Assembly (NCBI GenBank): GCA_964035575.1
Contig: OZ037853.1
Coordinates: 94,501-158,500, forward strand
From: Rhynchopus sp. YZ270_cl-10
Taxonomy: Eukaryota; Euglenozoa; Diplonemea; Diplonemida; Diplonemidae
Direction of reading: 5' to 3'
DNA length: 64,000 bases
Part shown: in pieces, positions 10,010 to 19,099 of the stretch
Numbering within the stretch: the first letter of the stretch is position 1
How the letters are laid out: each line of letters starts with the position of its first letter
Translations under genes and position numbers: made by a program
The notes under the pieces: generated by a model
Told to the model about the DNA's origin: nothing
The model's database searches: none
What the model saw: the letters and a program-made list of their open reading frames with translations, nothing else

Positions 10010-10110
10010 ATTATTACGCATCCACTCGACGTTTGGATAAAGAAAACTAGAGACGAAAGGGGGTTTGGGGGGAAGAGTTTAATTCTTGAACTTCCACACT
10101 CAGTCACACA
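10010..10110 (-). repeat. Dispersed repeat shared by four intergenic regions
   Basis: About 100 bases with landmarks CGTTTGGATAAAGAAAAC, GACGAAAGGGGGTTTGGGG and AGAGTTTAATTCTTGAACGC, ending at a CACACTCAGTCACA segment. Further copies lie at about 11806-11910, 12538-12640 and 28000-28105. It sits upstream of host genes or downstream of UBL-LRR genes, so it may be a duplicated intergenic spacer rather than a transposon. Confidence 0.65.
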
Positions 10111-10483
10111 TTTAATGAAAGCAACAAACGCTGTTCACAATAATGAACGCAAGATTTTGACAATTTTCCTGATGTGTATTTCTAGGGCGCAATGTATGTA
10201 ATGGGTGTGAGATGCGGGGAGCACGGGAGGAAAAAACGACTTGTGGTTACTGAAATATTTCACTAGAAATGCACACATGTCTTGTCAAACAACTAAGGGG
10301 CGAGAGGTGGAAAGTAAAAACAGAAAAAAAGCAAACACACAACAACCCTTTGTGCACACTATCAGGCCAGCCACCCTGCCTCCCAGCGTTTCCAGCTCTG
10401 TTGCCTGCAGTGCTTTGCGGGAGGAGTGGCCTGTGAGGGTGTGCGTCGTGCAGCTTCGAGGTCGCAGTGCGCAGCTGGCGGCG

Positions 10484-11386
10484 TCACTCTGCGTGTCTCA
10501 GTCGCTTGCGGGATTCCTCAAGTGGTTCGTCTCTGCTGCGTTTCGGACGGCATTCAACCACTAAATGCTTCAATCCCCCCAGTGGGTGCCTCACTACGGT
10601 CGACACAACATCGCTGCAGCCGGTGAGGTAGATGCTCTCCAACGAAGTGCACCTAGCAACGAAGTCGTACCCAATTTGGGCAGTAACATTGCTCAGTGGT
10701 GAGAAGTCCAATGTACGCAAAGAACTGCATCCAAAAAGGAAGCAGTGATCAATTCGCGTGACATTGCTCATAGGTGCCCAGTCCAGTGAACGCAAAGCAC
10801 TGCAGCCAGAAAGAAAGCTGCCCTGAATTCTCCTGACATTGCTGAACGGTGTTAAGTCCAGTGTACACAAAGAAGTGCATCCAGCGAGGAATATGTTCCC
10901 TATTTCCGTAACATGGATCAACCCAGACAGGTCGATGCTTGTCAATGAAGTGCAGCCCATAAGAAAGCAGGCCCCGATTTGAGTCACAACAGACTCAGCA
11001 CTCAGATCAAGACTCGTCAACGATGCGCTCTGCAAGAAGCAACCAGGAATCACCGTCGCAACCTCCGCCTGCAGAAGCAAACTCGCCACCTCAGGATCCC
11101 TCACACTCTCCAGCCTCTGTGCTGTGATGTCAGTCTCACCCAACGCAAGAAGTGCTGCTCTGGCCTCGTTTTTCTTTGTCGTCGACAGGACTATCGTGTC
11201 TCCAGCACTCAGCTGCGTCATGTCGTATCCTGTGTCCACCGCCTCCCCACCGAAACTCATCACAAAGCCGTCTTCAGGCAACCCCACTGCAGACGCCACC
11301 TTCCGACGCATCACCGCAGGTGTGTCATCCTCACCCAGCTCCACCGTATCCTTCACTCCGTTCCACCCCTTGATAGTCAAATCCAT
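10484..11386 (-). CDS. UBL-LRR family protein, copy 5 (intact, 300 aa)
   Basis: Start at 11386 (MDLTIKGWNG). Ubiquitin-like head 1-70, linker with EARAALLALGETDITAQRLE, then about six LRR units, including the variant unit TPFSNVRRIQGSFLSGCS and the terminal block SLESIYLTGCSDVVS found in every copy. The tail is the long form ending EESRKRLRHAE, Lys/Arg-rich and possibly a nuclear or nucleic-acid-binding tail (inference). The leader is of the second type, with the sense sequence CCACACACC...AATGCAACAGGG after a pyrimidine tract, different from copies 1-4. The 3' flank (10195-10480) is repeated after the copy at 12968-14393. Confidence 0.85.
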   Translation of the reverse strand: MDLTIKGWNGVKDTVELGEDDTPAVMRRKVASAVGLPEDGFVMSFGGEAVDTGYDMTQLSAGDTIVLSTTKKNEARAALLALGETDITAQRLESVRDPEVASLLLQAEVATVIPGCFLQSASLTSLDLSAESVVTQIGACFLMGCTSLTSIDLSGLIHVTEIGNIFLAGCTSLCTLDLTPFSNVRRIQGSFLSGCSALRSLDWAPMSNVTRIDHCFLFGCSSLRTLDFSPLSNVTAQIGYDFVARCTSLESIYLTGCSDVVSTVVRHPLGGLKHLVVECRPKRSRDEPLEESRKRLRHAE

Positions 11387-11559
11387 ATTCTTTTTCCAAA
11401 GCCTTTTCTCTGTTGCATTGCATTGGTGTGATGAGGTGGAGAAGGTGTGTAGGGGAAAAAACAAGAAGAAGGCAAACCTGCTGCCACCAAGACAACAGAG
11501 GGACGCCTACACGGGTGTGCTAACGTATCAGCACACACACACACACACAGGAAAAAATA

Positions 11560-11760
11560 AATGCGGGTGCGCTTCACCGAGTCGTCGTACCCCATGGCCA
11601 TTGGTAAAGTGAGGAGGTTGCTGGAAGAGGGGTTGTGGGGGAAGTGGTGTGTTTAAAGAGTAGGGGTGAATCTTGAGGATAATACACCAATGTGTGTGTG
11701 TGTGTGGTGGAGGGTTGTGGAAGTGGTGTGTTTGATCACGAAACGCCTGCAATGGGGCGA
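11560..11760 (-). pseudogene. Duplicated 5' end of the coiled-coil/PDZ gene
   Basis: Bases 11570-11601 repeat the first about 11 codons of the PDZ gene (MAMGYDDSVKR), and 11602-11760 repeat its leader, including the GT-rich tract and GAGGAGGTTGCTGGAAG. After those codons the frame runs into an unrelated CA/GT microsatellite and stops. It is a 5' fragment carried along by local duplication. It may still hold the promoter or splice-acceptor region of the parent gene. Confidence 0.75.
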
Positions 11761-11929
11761 GGTTACTGGAAGCTCCAGAGAGGGGTACTATTATTTTTTT
11801 TGAAAATTATTCCGCATTCACTAGCCGTTTGGATAAAGAAAACCAAAGACGAAAAGGGGTTTGGGGGGAAGAGTTTAATTCGTCTTAAACGCATCCCCAC
11901 ACTCAGTCACACTACTGGTCCAGAGGGGT

Positions 11930-12275
11930 GCTACTCTTTGTTGTAAAATAAATTACTGATGTTTCCCCCTCTTTGTGATAACCTCAAAGGAAGAAGTGAA
12001 GAGCGACCTACCCTCTTATTTGGTAGTGTTGGTGTACTACTCTTTGTTTTGAAAAATGAATTACCGTATTCGTAAAAATGTTCGACCGTACTAATGTTCG
12101 ACCGTAATAAAGTTCGTCATTTTCGATTTTTATGGAAGTTCGTCCTTTTTTACGGTCGAACATTTTTACGAATACGGTACTGATGTTTCCCCCCTTTTCA
12201 TGATAACCTCAAAGGAAGAAACGAAGAGCGACCTACCCTCTTATTTGGTAGTGTTTTGTGTTGTCACAAGTGTCA
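11930..12275. repeat. Direct repeat (GAAGAGCGACCTACCCTC) interrupted by a hairpin element
   Basis: Two copies of a unit of about 105 bases (about 11930-12035 and 12178-12275) share ATTACTGATGTTTCCCCC, GATAACCTCAAAGGAAG and GAGCGACCTACCCTCTTA. A third lies at about 14525-14640. The short hairpin element 12062-12179 lies between the first two, and its insertion may have accompanied the duplication. Confidence 0.7.
12062..12179. repeat. MITE-like hairpin, TACCGTATTCG family, copy 1
   Basis: The left end (TACCGTATTCGTAAAAATGT, continuing to TTCGACCGTA) and right end are perfect inverted repeats of about 30 bases. The 118-bp element contains a second GTTCGACCGTA and no coding sequence. Related copies lie at 14826-14989, 50963-51060 and 62325-62428. 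Confidence 0.8.
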
Positions 12276-12407
12276 TGTCACCGAAAAAAAAAATCATGAC
12301 TCCAGGGTCGAAAAATGTCCCTGATTCCTGTGTAAAAAAACCCGTAAAAAACCCCGAATTCCAAGCCCGAAAAGTGCGATTTTCGTAACTGTTTAGCGTC
12401 AGGTCTT

Positions 12408-12469
12408 ATTACGGGCGCGCATAATTATGGGTAAATCCATTTTTTACCCATAATTATGCGCCCCGTAAT
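12408..12469. repeat. Hairpin with CATAATTATG arms
   Basis: ATTACGGGCGCGCATAATTA and its inverted copy flank a short T-rich loop. The right side continues with degenerate CCGTAATATTGCGCC/CCGTAATATGGCGCC repeats to about 12510. Probably one end of another small inverted-repeat element. Confidence 0.6.
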
Positions 12470-12967
12470 ATCGCGCACCCGTAATATTGCGCCACCGTAA
12501 TATGGCGCCGCACTGTATATTGCATGTCCCCAAAAAATTATTACGCATTCACTCGACGTTTGGATAAAGAAAACCAGAGACGAAAGGGGGTTTGGGGGGA
12601 AAAGTTTAATTCTTGAACGCATCCCCACACTCAGTCACACGAAAAAGTTACAAATTTCTAGGGTGTAATGTGTGTGTGATGTGGGGAGCACGGGAGGAAA
12701 ACGACTTGTGGTTACTGAAATATTACACAATAAATGCACACATGTCTTGTAAAACAACTAAGGGGCGAGAGGTGGAAAGTAAAAACAGAAAAAGCAAACA
12801 CACAACAACCCTTTGTGCACACTATCAGGCCAGCCACCCTGCCTCCCAGCGTTTCCAGCTCTGTTGCCTGCAGTGCTTTGCGGGAGGAGTGGCCTGTGAG
12901 GGTGTGCGTCGTGCAGCTTCGAGGTCGCAGTGCGCAGCTGGCGGCGTCACTCTGCGTGTCTCAGTCG

Positions 12968-14393
12968 CTAGCAAGATTCCTCAAGTGGTTCGTCTCTGCT
13001 GCGTTTCGGACGTTCTTCAACCACTAAATGCTTCAATCCCCCCAGTCGGTGCCTCACTGCGGTCGACACAACATCACTGCAGCCAGTTAGGTAAATGCTC
13101 TCCAACGAAGTGCAACCATCAAGGAAGTGGAACCCAATTTGGGTAACATTGCTCAGTGGTGATAAGTCCAGTGAACGCAAAGAACTGCATGCACGAAGGA
13201 AGTTGTCCTGAATTCTCCTGACATTGCTGAACGGTGTCAAGTCCAGTGTACGCAAAGAAGTGCATCCAGCGAGGAATATGTTCCCTATTTCCGTAACATG
13301 GATCAACCCAGACAGGTCGATGCTTGTCAATGAAGTGCAGCCCATAAGAAAGCAGGCCCCGATTTGAGTCACAACAGACTCAGCACTCAGATCAAGACTC
13401 GTCAACGATGCGTTCCGCAAGAAGCCACGAGGAATCACCGTCGCAACCTCCGCCTGCAGAAGTAAACACGCCACCTCAGCATCCCTCACACTCTCCAGCC
13501 TCTCAGCCATAAACGTTTTTAAAAATAGGATGGAACACCCCGTTCCGAAGAGGAATGCAGCCACCCCGAAAAAGTGGGGGGTGTGTCGCCAGTCTGCGGT
13601 GAGAAACTCCTCCCTGAGTCAAAACTGCCGCTGGTTAGCGCTGGCTAAGGTTCCCTTTTCACCCGGTCACAATCGAGTCTCGCTCCGTCGGCGTTGACTG
13701 CACTGCAAAGCCCCTTGGTCCACCGTCGTAAAAAGACACCACAAAAAGCGTAGGTAGGTGGGGGACCGGCAGGTTACAGACAGAGGCAGTACGGAGCTAA
13801 GGTGTCGGCGGTCGCGGGTTTCCGTGGAGGCCTGCCCCCCGTGGAGGTCTTGGGATCTGGGAGTTGTGGAAGTAATCGGCTCAGAGTACCCTGCATTCCA
13901 TGCACGACTCGAGCTCCTTGTGGTAGGATATTGGGGTCCCGGGAAGCACCCTTCGCCCCGAGGTCCCACCACCCCAGACAGTTTGTAGGTCTAAAAGCAC
14001 AACGTACTTGTCCAGGAACTGGCCGCTCTTGGGTTCTCTCAAAAAAAAGATACTAATCCCGTACGCCCGTGCACCGCAAAAATGTGCTATGGGGGGCGGT
14101 CCGCCGTCGGGACTCTCCAGCCTCTCAGCCGTGATGTCAGTCTCACCCAACGCAAGAAGTGCTGCTCTGGCCTCCATCTTCGTCGTCGTCGACAGGACTA
14201 TCGTGTCTCCAGCACTCAGCTGCGTCATGTCGTATCCTGCGTCCATCGCCACCCCACCGAAACTCATCACAAAGCCGTCTTCAGGCAACCCCACTGCAGA
14301 CGCCACCTTCCGACGCATCACCGCAGGTGTGTCATCCTCACCCAGCTCCACCGTATCCTTCACTCCGTTCACCCCCTTGATAGTCAAATCCAT
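12968..14393 (-). pseudogene. UBL-LRR family gene, copy 6, split by an insertion
   Basis: The 5' part (14112-14393, start 14393, MDLTIKGVNG) encodes the ubiquitin-like head and the start of the linker. The 3' part (12968-13508) encodes the rest of the linker and four to five LRR units ending in the tail EEPLEESC-like sequence, with a stop slightly before the usual tail. A foreign segment of about 600 bases (13509-14111) lies between, flanked by the 19-base duplication ACTCTCCAGCCTCTCAGCC. Intact copies have this sequence once. Flanks match copy 5 on both sides, so copies 5 and 6 arose by a duplication that included the spacers. Confidence 0.85.
13509..14111. mobile_element. Second insertion in a UBL-LRR gene, about 603 bp, 19-bp duplication
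   Basis: Bounded by the exact direct repeats 13490-13508 and 14112-14130. It begins near AAACGTTTTTAAAAATAGG, similar to the AAAAACGT end motif of the insert at 665-2562, and carries the related block CTGCGGTGAG ... ACTGCCGCTGGTTAGC at about 13598-13645. Upstream of that is a CCACCCC/GGGGTG stem. The plus strand has an open frame (about 13758-13988, including VVGYWGPGKHPSPRGP), but no recognisable domain. Probably a truncated or non-autonomous relative of the first insert. Confidence 0.7.
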
Positions 14394-14825
14394 TTTTATT
14401 GCTGTGTCACCAAAGCCTTTTCCCTGTTGCATTGCATTGGTGTGATGAGGTGGAGAAGGTGTGTGGGGAAGGAACAAGAAGAAGGCAAACCTGCTGCCAC
14501 CAAGACAACAGAGAGACCATAGGGTACTATTCTTTTTTTGAAAAAATAAATTACTGATGTTTTCCCCCTTTTCATGATAACCTCAAAGGAAGAAACGAAG
14601 AGCGACCTACCCTCTTATTTGGTAGTGTTTTGTGTTGTCGAAAAATGAGCTAACCGTATGCTACCAGCACATCGTACTGATGGCACTCCAGGAAGCTTCA
14701 TGGAAAAAGCATTCAGAAGAAAAAGGGCAAAAATTGAATTGAAGCACATTGCGTCCAGAGAAGACTGTATTGAAGCAACAGCTTTCATCCAAGAAACGAG
14801 GATAAAGGCTGTTCACTATTACTGC
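14394..14825. other. Leader of UBL-LRR copy 6 and intergenic repeat
   Basis: 14394-14515 is the family leader (pyrimidine tract, AATGCAACAG in the sense direction). 14525-14640 is the third copy of the GAGCGACCTACCCTC repeat. 14650-14825 holds short open frames on both strands that I cannot support as genes. Confidence 0.5.
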
Positions 14826-14989
14826 ATTTGTACAAATTATCGACCGCACTAATGTTCAACCTTTTCTGGTGTGGCAGACGACCTCAAAATAGCACAAAAT
14901 AGCACCCTCGCTTCGGCCACACCATTTTCAGGATTTTTCTGGAAGTTCGACCGTTGTTACGGTCAATAATTTGTACGAATACGGTAACA
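14826..14989. repeat. TACCGTATTCG family hairpin, copy 2, carrying a nested element
   Basis: The right end (TTACGGTCAATAATTTGTAC, then GAATACGGTA) and left part (GTACAAATTATCGACCGCAC) are inverted. The inner sequence CTAATGTTC ... GGAAGTTCGACCGT follows the copy at 12062. The left extremity is diverged. A 56-bp GGTGTGG...CCACACC element is inserted in the middle. Confidence 0.7.
14868..14923. repeat. GGTGTGG/CCACACC mini-element nested in another hairpin element
   Basis: GGTGTGGCAGACGACC at the left and GGCCACACC at the right, with internal AAAATAGCAC repeats. It closely matches 49436-49511. Its host hairpin at 14826-14989 lacks this segment in its sister copies, so it is a true insertion. 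Confidence 0.8.
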
Positions 14990-15517
14990 GAAAGAAGAAC
15001 ATTGTCACATGAGCAGGCACATTGCCATCATGAAAGGATTGGATAAAAATGCAAAGAAACTAACTTCAGGAATATGAATAAAATAGAAAACAAATGAAAA
15101 AACAACTTTATTTCGTTTTTCGCTCCGCAAGCTTGGCTTGAAGCCTTTGTTGTGTGTTGTTGTGTGAGAGAAACAGTGAGTGAGAAACCACAAAGCTGGC
15201 GGGCACCTTCCCGTCGGTTCTCTTTCCTATTGTCGAGTAACTTGAAAAAGAAAAACAAAAACAAAAACAAAAACAAAAAAAATGATGGAAACAAAATAAA
15301 ATTACGCAACTTTGGTACTTTTATGAGTTTAGGCGGGGAACATTTGCGAGTCGTTGATGCAGCCACCTCCGACTGACCCACGAACACCAGCCATCCGCAT
15401 GAAAGCACAAAGTACCCTGCGGCCTACAACAGTAGATGTAAAAAAGAAACCTATACACTAATGGACTCTAGATGCTAATGCCCTACAAAACCAAAGGACA
15501 TGCTTCAAAAAACCCAC
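14990..15517. other. Intergenic region upstream of no supported gene
   Basis: A-rich sequence with an AAAAAC microsatellite near 15255-15280 and a copy of the GATGAAAGCACAAAG-type dispersed repeat at about 15350-15440 (CTCCGACTGACCCACGAACA, GCATGAAAGCACAAAGTACC). It presumably includes the 3' untranslated end of the propeller gene. Confidence 0.5.
15350..15440 (+). repeat. GATGAAAGCACAAAG dispersed repeat, copy b
   Basis: Matches the family core: CACCTCCGACTGACCCACGA, CAGCCATCCGCATGAAAGCA and AAAGTACCCTGCGGCC. It is followed by an A-rich stretch, as at 60237. SINE-like in behaviour, but no tRNA-type promoter boxes are obvious. Confidence 0.55.
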
Positions 15518-16462
15518 CTAGTTACCTACCGTCACATTGTAGAGCCCCAGCCCTCTGGACGCGAGCCCCATGTACAGGGTGTTGCCGTCTTCAGACAGCG
15601 CTGCGGAAATGGACCCCAGGTTGCCTGCGAACCCAAGAGGGGTGCTCACAGAGGTCCCCACCACCTCCCACACGTTTGCCTTCTCCGAGGACACTGTGCA
15701 CATTTTCGTCTTCGCGTCTGTGGCGATCTTCCCGCAAGAATCCGACTCGTTGTTAGCAGTGAACACAGGGGTTGAGGGGTCTGCGAGGTCGTACACATAC
15801 AGAGGCTTCAACGTGCCGACCATGCACACAGCAAGCGAGGTCCCCACAAGTCCGACCTGTGAGGTGCCCCCCAGAATCTTAAACTGCGCCACCAGCGCTC
15901 CCTCGTGGGCGTTGCTCATGTCGTACACAACAACGCCGCCAGACACACCGCCGACGAAGACCTGTGTGCTCACCTGGTATGCGCCGCTCGTCAGCTCAAA
16001 TGCATTTGCTTTGTCTTGGAAGACAACGACAGGACGGCGGGGGACCTTCACGTTCACCACAACCACACCGGTGGTGGTCGCCACAAAGAGGTACTTACGC
16101 ACAGTGTCGAGGTGGGCGCTCTTCACTGAAACGACGCCGAAGGGTGCCAGGTCGAGTGTCACCAGAGTGGTTGCGATGTTGCTTGTCTTCACGACAGTCA
16201 CGTTGCTCGCCTGCAGCAGGTACGCGTAGTGGTGCGTGCTGTCAACCGCAATCGCCGCCACCTCCGGGAGTGCGCTCCTCTGCACAACCTTCTCCTCTGC
16301 GATGTCCACAGCATGCACGCCGTCCGTGCACCCCACCAGCACTGTCGTTGTGTCCGGTGCCTCTGCCACTGCCGCACAGTGCGTGTCCCCCACCTCAATG
16401 TACCAAGGCAGAGACGACACGACTGATGCAAACGCCACCACCAGGAAGAGCTGCGCAGACAT
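15518..16462 (-). CDS. Secreted LVIVD-like beta-propeller protein, 314 aa
   Basis: Start at 16462 (MSAQLFLVVAFASVVSSLPW). The first about 17 residues form a good signal peptide, and an upstream in-frame ATG (16516) would bury it. The rest is a series of 40-45-residue beta-rich repeats (VGCTDGVHAVDI, VATTTGVVVVNVKVPRRPVV, VGGVSGGVVVYDMSN, PLYVYDLADPSTPVF) of the LVIVD type, which builds beta-propellers in extracellular proteins. No TM anchor or GPI-type tail is evident, so it is probably secreted or lumenal. Binding partner unknown. A pyrimidine-rich leader with AG lies just upstream. Neighbours are unrelated membrane and scaffold genes on the same strand. Confidence 0.75.
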   Translation of the reverse strand: MSAQLFLVVAFASVVSSLPWYIEVGDTHCAAVAEAPDTTTVLVGCTDGVHAVDIAEEKVVQRSALPEVAAIAVDSTHHYAYLLQASNVTVVKTSNIATTLVTLDLAPFGVVSVKSAHLDTVRKYLFVATTTGVVVVNVKVPRRPVVVFQDKANAFELTSGAYQVSTQVFVGGVSGGVVVYDMSNAHEGALVAQFKILGGTSQVGLVGTSLAVCMVGTLKPLYVYDLADPSTPVFTANNESDSCGKIATDAKTKMCTVSSEKANVWEVVGTSVSTPLGFAGNLGSISAALSEDGNTLYMGLASRGLGLYNVTVGN

Positions 16463-16793
16463 TGTAAAAGGGGATGGTGGGAAGTAGTATGTGACCTGTG
16501 AAAGTGATGGTGTCATCCGCTGAAGCTAGGGAGCAAAGAAACCCGTGTGGCAGTGCGCAAGAATCCTTAAAGCATACCCCGGACCTCAAAACCCCTTGAA
16601 AGGGAGGGGCGCATGCAGGGTTTACATTTGCAATAAAATGTGAAAGAAAAGAGTAAAAAAAAGAAATTGAAATGTTCAGTGTTCATTTTAACCTTTTTCT
16701 GTCTCAAAAAAAGGAGTATCCAAAAGACAACGTCAGTAATTCCCTTTTACATGGTGGTTTGACTGTCGTGAACACGATGTATTTACAGTAAGA

Positions 16794-17144
16794 CAACAAA
16801 CATCGGTGGGGTAAAAACCCTCCTTAGAGTTTTGAAATCCCAAAATCCACCTTAGTTTTTACCCCTCCGGTGTTTTTACCCCACCTATGTTCCTACACCA
16901 CCGGTGTTTATTCCAGTGGACATGATATTTTGGGTCAACATGGAAAATATGGGGAAATGAGGTGAGATATTGGGGAAAAGGGTGGGACTTGCCATCAAAA
17001 ATTTTTGTCCAGGGGTAAAAACACCGGTGGGGTAAAAACCCTCCTTAGAATTTTGAAATTCCAAAATCCACCTTAGTTTTTACCCCTCCGATGTTTTTAC
17101 CCCACCTATATTTTTACCCCACCGGTGTTTGTTGTCTTACTGTA
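16794..17144. repeat. MITE-like element with TACAGTAAGACAACAAACA ends
   Basis: Inverted ends TACAGTAAGACAACAAACA and its complement bound 351 bases. Inside, a block of about 100 bases (GGTGGGGTAAAAACCCTCCT ... TTTTTACCCCTCCGRTGTTTTTACCCC) is present twice in direct orientation (about 16803-16900 and 17017-17125). Non-coding. The ends resemble other TAC-starting elements here. Confidence 0.75.
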
Positions 17145-17383
17145 ATGATACTCTCTCGATATGAAACCACGACCATCAGCGCGGTTACGGGGGCTGCACA
17201 GAGGAGGGCAGCATTGTGCGGAGAGCAGACACCTGGAAAGGTTCCGTTCCGTGGCACTGCTGGCTTTGCTCCTTCAAATCGAATTTGCAGCACACTCGTA
17301 GTACACTTTTCTTTAGATTTATTTTTTGGAGGAGGAAATTGGGATCCCGGATGAAAGCAAAACGTAGTACGTGAACCCCGCAA

Positions 17384-19099
17384 CTACTCTGAGCGTACTG
17401 GAAGGTGCAGCGTGGCACCCCACTGCCCGCCCAGGGCTGCGAGCGCGTTGCTGACTACGTGCAAGCCGTCGCATTTGACGATCTCAGCAACAGAGGCAAC
17501 AGACACAGCGCCCTTGAGATACCCACGCACGGCAGTGTTGTAGGCATCCCACGACTTTGCTCCGCCGATCACGTACATCCACTCGCCCACACCAGAGCTC
17601 GTATCTTCCTGTGAGACAAGCGCGGCCACCACCTGCGCCTCGCCCACAGCCATCTCCACCCTGCAGGGAAGCAGCAGTACCTTGTGTTCGCACTCAGCAT
17701 CGCTGAAGCAGAGGCGGTTGCACAGCACATCGCAGCCAAACACACGCCCCGCACGTTCAATGAGGTGCACATCACGCACCAAGGTGCCCACCATGCTGAA
17801 GCGGCGCATCACGTCGCACCCCATATCGCCACGGAGCAGCCGTCCTGTTGCTGTCCCGATGTTGAAGCTTCCGGAACAGTCGGACAGCAGTGATGTGGCG
17901 GCGTGCAGAGCAGAGGTGGCGTGGTTGGCACAGCGGCGTGAGGCGTTGAAAGAGCAGTGGATGCGGTCGCCGATGAAGACGTCCACCATGCCGCCCACAG
18001 CCATCACCGCCGTCAGCGTGCACTGCAGTATCGTGGTGAAGAGCTGCGAGAAGCGGGCAGGACGTTCGCCAAGCATGCTGAGGGTGTTCTTCACGTTCAG
18101 CACCACCAACGTAGCCTGCACCTCAGACAGCCCCAGCGGCGCAGACTTCAGAGCCCCCGAGCTCCGCACGACATGGTCCCCTAGAGAGCACACCGAGGAT
18201 CCATCGCTCCTTGAGGATGCTTCTTCTTCCGAGCCCGGCGACGCCTGATCGAAGGGCAGGCAGGTCTTCGGGAGGTACGCTTTGTAGAGCCGTAGGTTCT
18301 CCTCAAGGCGCCGCAGTGCAACGGTCATCCCCTCGGGCAGCTCGTGTTCATGCGTCTCGAGCAGCCCTGCCACCTGCTCCACGTCGTAGCCAGCGAGGAG
18401 CGTGGCGATCTTCTGCACTGCGTTGATGGTGCGTTCCATGGATGCCTGCTCTTTCAGGGTGTCCCTTGCAAAGCTTCGTGTCGTTAGAAAATTTACGATG
18501 AGAACCGACACACCGACCCAGAAGGTGCTTGGCGGGAACCCCACTGCACAGGGCAAATCCTCGCAAGACGTTATCTCACTAAAATGCGACTCCCTTGAGA
18601 ACGCTCCTTTCTGTGGTGCCAAACCAGGCAAATCGAAGACACCAAACCTATACCCTTCTTCGAGCCCCATCACAACCAGCCACGTGACGGAGACACCAAC
18701 AAGGCAGAATGAATGCCCTGTGGGGAGCTCCATGATATGAAACATATCAACCACGATAAGGAGAAGGGGCCAGCGGACGCCGCCCATCACCCTGCTCTGC
18801 AGATCAATGTACAGTGCACATCCCGTCAAAACCACGAGGCTCGCCGTCACGACACTTTGGGTGAGCCTCCTGCTGCACAGAATATGGATGATCACGTACA
18901 CAAGCGAGCTCCCCGAGAGGCCGTACAGCGCTGTAATACGCAGGGGGTCCTTCTGCGCGACAATCTGCCCAGGGAACGACGACGCCACAAATGTGAGTGT
19001 CAGGCAGGCGAACATAAAGAAGACTGTACGCTGCTTCTGCGCCTTTGGGCTCAGTGAATCGTTCAATGTCAGTGCTCGATGGAACCATGCGGTACGCAT
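17384..19099 (-). CDS. Six-TM membrane protein with degenerate class III nucleotide-cyclase-like domain, 571 aa
   Basis: Start at 19099 (MRTAWFHRAL), just after a pyrimidine-rich leader. Hydrophobic segments lie at about 26-41, 55-75, 80-99, 108-126, 130-146 and 192-206. A helix (ERTINAVQKIATLLAGYDVEQV, about 222-243) and the motif LRLYKAYLP (270-278), typical of linkers before protist cyclase domains, lead into a class III cyclase-like fold (about 328-460). The second metal-site motif IGDRIHCSF is kept (D378). The first metal Asp position is Asn (VLNVKN, N335), and the usual GDTVNxAxR stretch is GTLVRDVHL, so catalysis is doubtful. A conserved C-terminal module (GEWMYVIGG...YNTAVRGYLKGAV) also occurs in the partial gene at 63526-64000. 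Probably a receptor-like or regulatory pseudo-cyclase (inference). Confidence 0.75.
   Translation of the reverse strand: MRTAWFHRALTLNDSLSPKAQKQRTVFFMFACLTLTFVASSFPGQIVAQKDPLRITALYGLSGSSLVYVIIHILCSRRLTQSVVTASLVVLTGCALYIDLQSRVMGGVRWPLLLIVVDMFHIMELPTGHSFCLVGVSVTWLVVMGLEEGYRFGVFDLPGLAPQKGAFSRESHFSEITSCEDLPCAVGFPPSTFWVGVSVLIVNFLTTRSFARDTLKEQASMERTINAVQKIATLLAGYDVEQVAGLLETHEHELPEGMTVALRRLEENLRLYKAYLPKTCLPFDQASPGSEEEASSRSDGSSVCSLGDHVVRSSGALKSAPLGLSEVQATLVVLNVKNTLSMLGERPARFSQLFTTILQCTLTAVMAVGGMVDVFIGDRIHCSFNASRRCANHATSALHAATSLLSDCSGSFNIGTATGRLLRGDMGCDVMRRFSMVGTLVRDVHLIERAGRVFGCDVLCNRLCFSDAECEHKVLLLPCRVEMAVGEAQVVAALVSQEDTSSGVGEWMYVIGGAKSWDAYNTAVRGYLKGAVSVASVAEIVKCDGLHVVSNALAALGGQWGATLHLPVRSE

Noticed and set aside
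14658-14852. Small plus-strand ORF (MLPAHRTDGTPGSFMEK)
   Set aside because: Short, an equally long frame lies on the opposite strand, no recognised domain, and it sits among repeats.
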